A DNA stretch of 6,301 nt from Bacillota bacterium (lineage in GTDB: Bacteria > Bacillota > UBA4882 > UBA8346). The stretch spans positions 1-6,301 of the forward strand of contig JANQHU010000352.1 in assembly GCA_028282485.1 (NCBI GenBank). The letters run 5' to 3'. The notes beneath the pieces are model-generated. The model saw nothing but the letters and a program-made list of their open reading frames with translations. It did no database searches and was not told where the DNA came from. The translations under genes were made by a program, and so were the position numbers. Positions 5,689-6,301 of this stretch are shown piece by piece. Within the stretch, counting starts at the first letter, position 1; every line of letters begins with the position of its first letter.

Positions 5689-6195
5689 ATGAAGGTTAAT
5701 ATTAGTGAGATTAAAAATATTCATGGTGCTGTGCTTGATTTCGCAGGGCAACAAGAATTAACTATTACCGAAGAAAAGTTAGGGTTTCAAGTCATTAACC
5801 CAATTCATGTCAAGGGACGAGTTACCAATGCAGCTACTTTTTATATAGTAGAAATTGGTTTGAATTTTAAGTATCGGGGGCAATGTTCCCGGTGTTTAAG
5901 TGATTTTGAGAAAAAGGGAAAGATCAATATTAACGTTCAATTTTCCGAAAATCCTTTAGAAAATGAAGCAGAGGTTGTTTATAAATTTAGCGGTGATGAG
6001 CTTGATATAACCGAAGCTATTCGGGAGTATATTTGGTTAGAGTTTCCAATAAAGTTATTATGCAAGACTGATTGTCAAGGAATTGGTTTAAGGCATAAAG
6101 AAGATTTAGTAGAACCAACAAATTCCCAGTTTGAAAAGCTGAGAGGCTTGTTTCAGGAAGAAAGGGGTGTAAATAATGGCAAATCCAACGAATAG
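5689..6195 (+). CDS. yceD: YceD/DUF177 family protein
   Basis: A 168-residue cytoplasmic protein of the DUF177 family, linked in other organisms to 23S rRNA accumulation and typically encoded just before rpmF. Family features include the N-terminal KVNISEIK strand, CSRCL (66-70), the acidic stretch about residues 88-105, the segment DITEAIREYIWLEFP (family: I-E-L-P/F-P-type helix), and CKTDC (125-129) followed by QGI. Family members usually continue with LCPxCG and a further cysteine motif; here that position reads GLRHKED, so the second cysteine pair is missing. The C-terminal QFEKLRGLF corresponds to the usual ending L-x-x-L-x-x-L. AAGGTG (5675-5680) lies 8 bases before the ATG. Its last 20 bases overlap rpmF in another frame, suggesting translational coupling. 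The precise molecular role is not settled. A strong dedicated promoter precedes it. Confidence 0.92.
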   Translation: MKVNISEIKNIHGAVLDFAGQQELTITEEKLGFQVINPIHVKGRVTNAATFYIVEIGLNFKYRGQCSRCLSDFEKKGKININVQFSENPLENEAEVVYKFSGDELDITEAIREYIWLEFPIKLLCKTDCQGIGLRHKEDLVEPTNSQFEKLRGLFQEERGVNNGKSNE

Positions 6196-6301
6196 AACTT
6201 CCAAGGCTCGCAAAAGAATGCGTCGTTCACATTTAGCCCTGGTGGCACCTAACTTTAGTTATTGTCCCCAGTGTCATGAACCAAAGTTAGCACACCGCGT
6301 T
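6176..6301 (+). CDS. rpmF: 50S ribosomal protein L32 (partial, runs off right edge)
   Basis: Forty-two codons are present, starting MANPTNRTSKARKRMRRSH and continuing to LAHRV at the window end. The basic N-terminus (KxRKRMRRSH) and YCPQCHEPKLAHRV match ribosomal protein L32, a small component of the large subunit of about 57-60 residues, so roughly 15 residues plus the stop lie beyond the edge. CPQC (residues 30-33) is the first half of the zinc-binding Cys4 site, so this is probably the zinc-containing (C+) form; the second pair should follow just outside. The ATG at 6176 overlaps the end of yceD by 20 bases and is preceded by AAGGGGTG (6162-6169). It was too short for a simple long-ORF search but is clear from its sequence and its position after yceD. 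Confidence 0.95.
   Translation, partial: MANPTNRTSKARKRMRRSHLALVAPNFSYCPQCHEPKLAHRV

Overview
The window comes from an AT-rich, endospore-forming Gram-positive bacterium, most likely a member of the Bacillota (Clostridia-like). The clearest marker is an alpha/beta-type small acid-soluble spore protein. Purine-rich Shine-Dalgarno sites, TTGACT/TATAAT-type promoters and the yceD-rpmF gene pair fit this. I cannot name the genus.

Left part (1-4627): htpG, the Hsp90 chaperone, lies on the minus strand and is complete except for its downstream surroundings. Across a 266-base intergenic region is a divergent plus-strand gene for a 780-residue signalling protein. It joins a LacI/GalR-type ligand-binding domain lacking the DNA-binding helix-turn-helix, a long helical and degenerate GAF-like middle section, a coiled coil, and an intact HD-GYP domain (cyclic-di-GMP phosphodiesterase type). 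It has no membrane segment, so it looks like a cytoplasmic sensor that couples a small ligand to c-di-GMP turnover.

Middle part (4628-5220): helically phased A-tracts lead into a sigma-A-like promoter, followed by a structured leader of about 115 nt and a small protein with two Cys4 zinc ribbons. Leader segments can pair in mutually exclusive ways, and one is complementary to the ribosome binding site. I do not recognise it as a known riboswitch class. A strong 15-bp hairpin terminator closes the unit.

Right part (5221-6301): a convergent minus-strand gene encodes the spore protein, with a full 10-base Shine-Dalgarno site and an unusual Gln/Asn-rich tail. Divergent from it, a near-consensus promoter drives yceD (DUF177), which overlaps the start of rpmF (ribosomal protein L32); rpmF runs off the right edge. 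The yceD-rpmF pair is a housekeeping ribosome-related arrangement often followed by fatty-acid/phospholipid genes, which would lie outside the window.

The most interesting items are the LacI-sensor/HD-GYP fusion and the leader of the zinc-ribbon gene. The rest is mostly conserved housekeeping or sporulation content.
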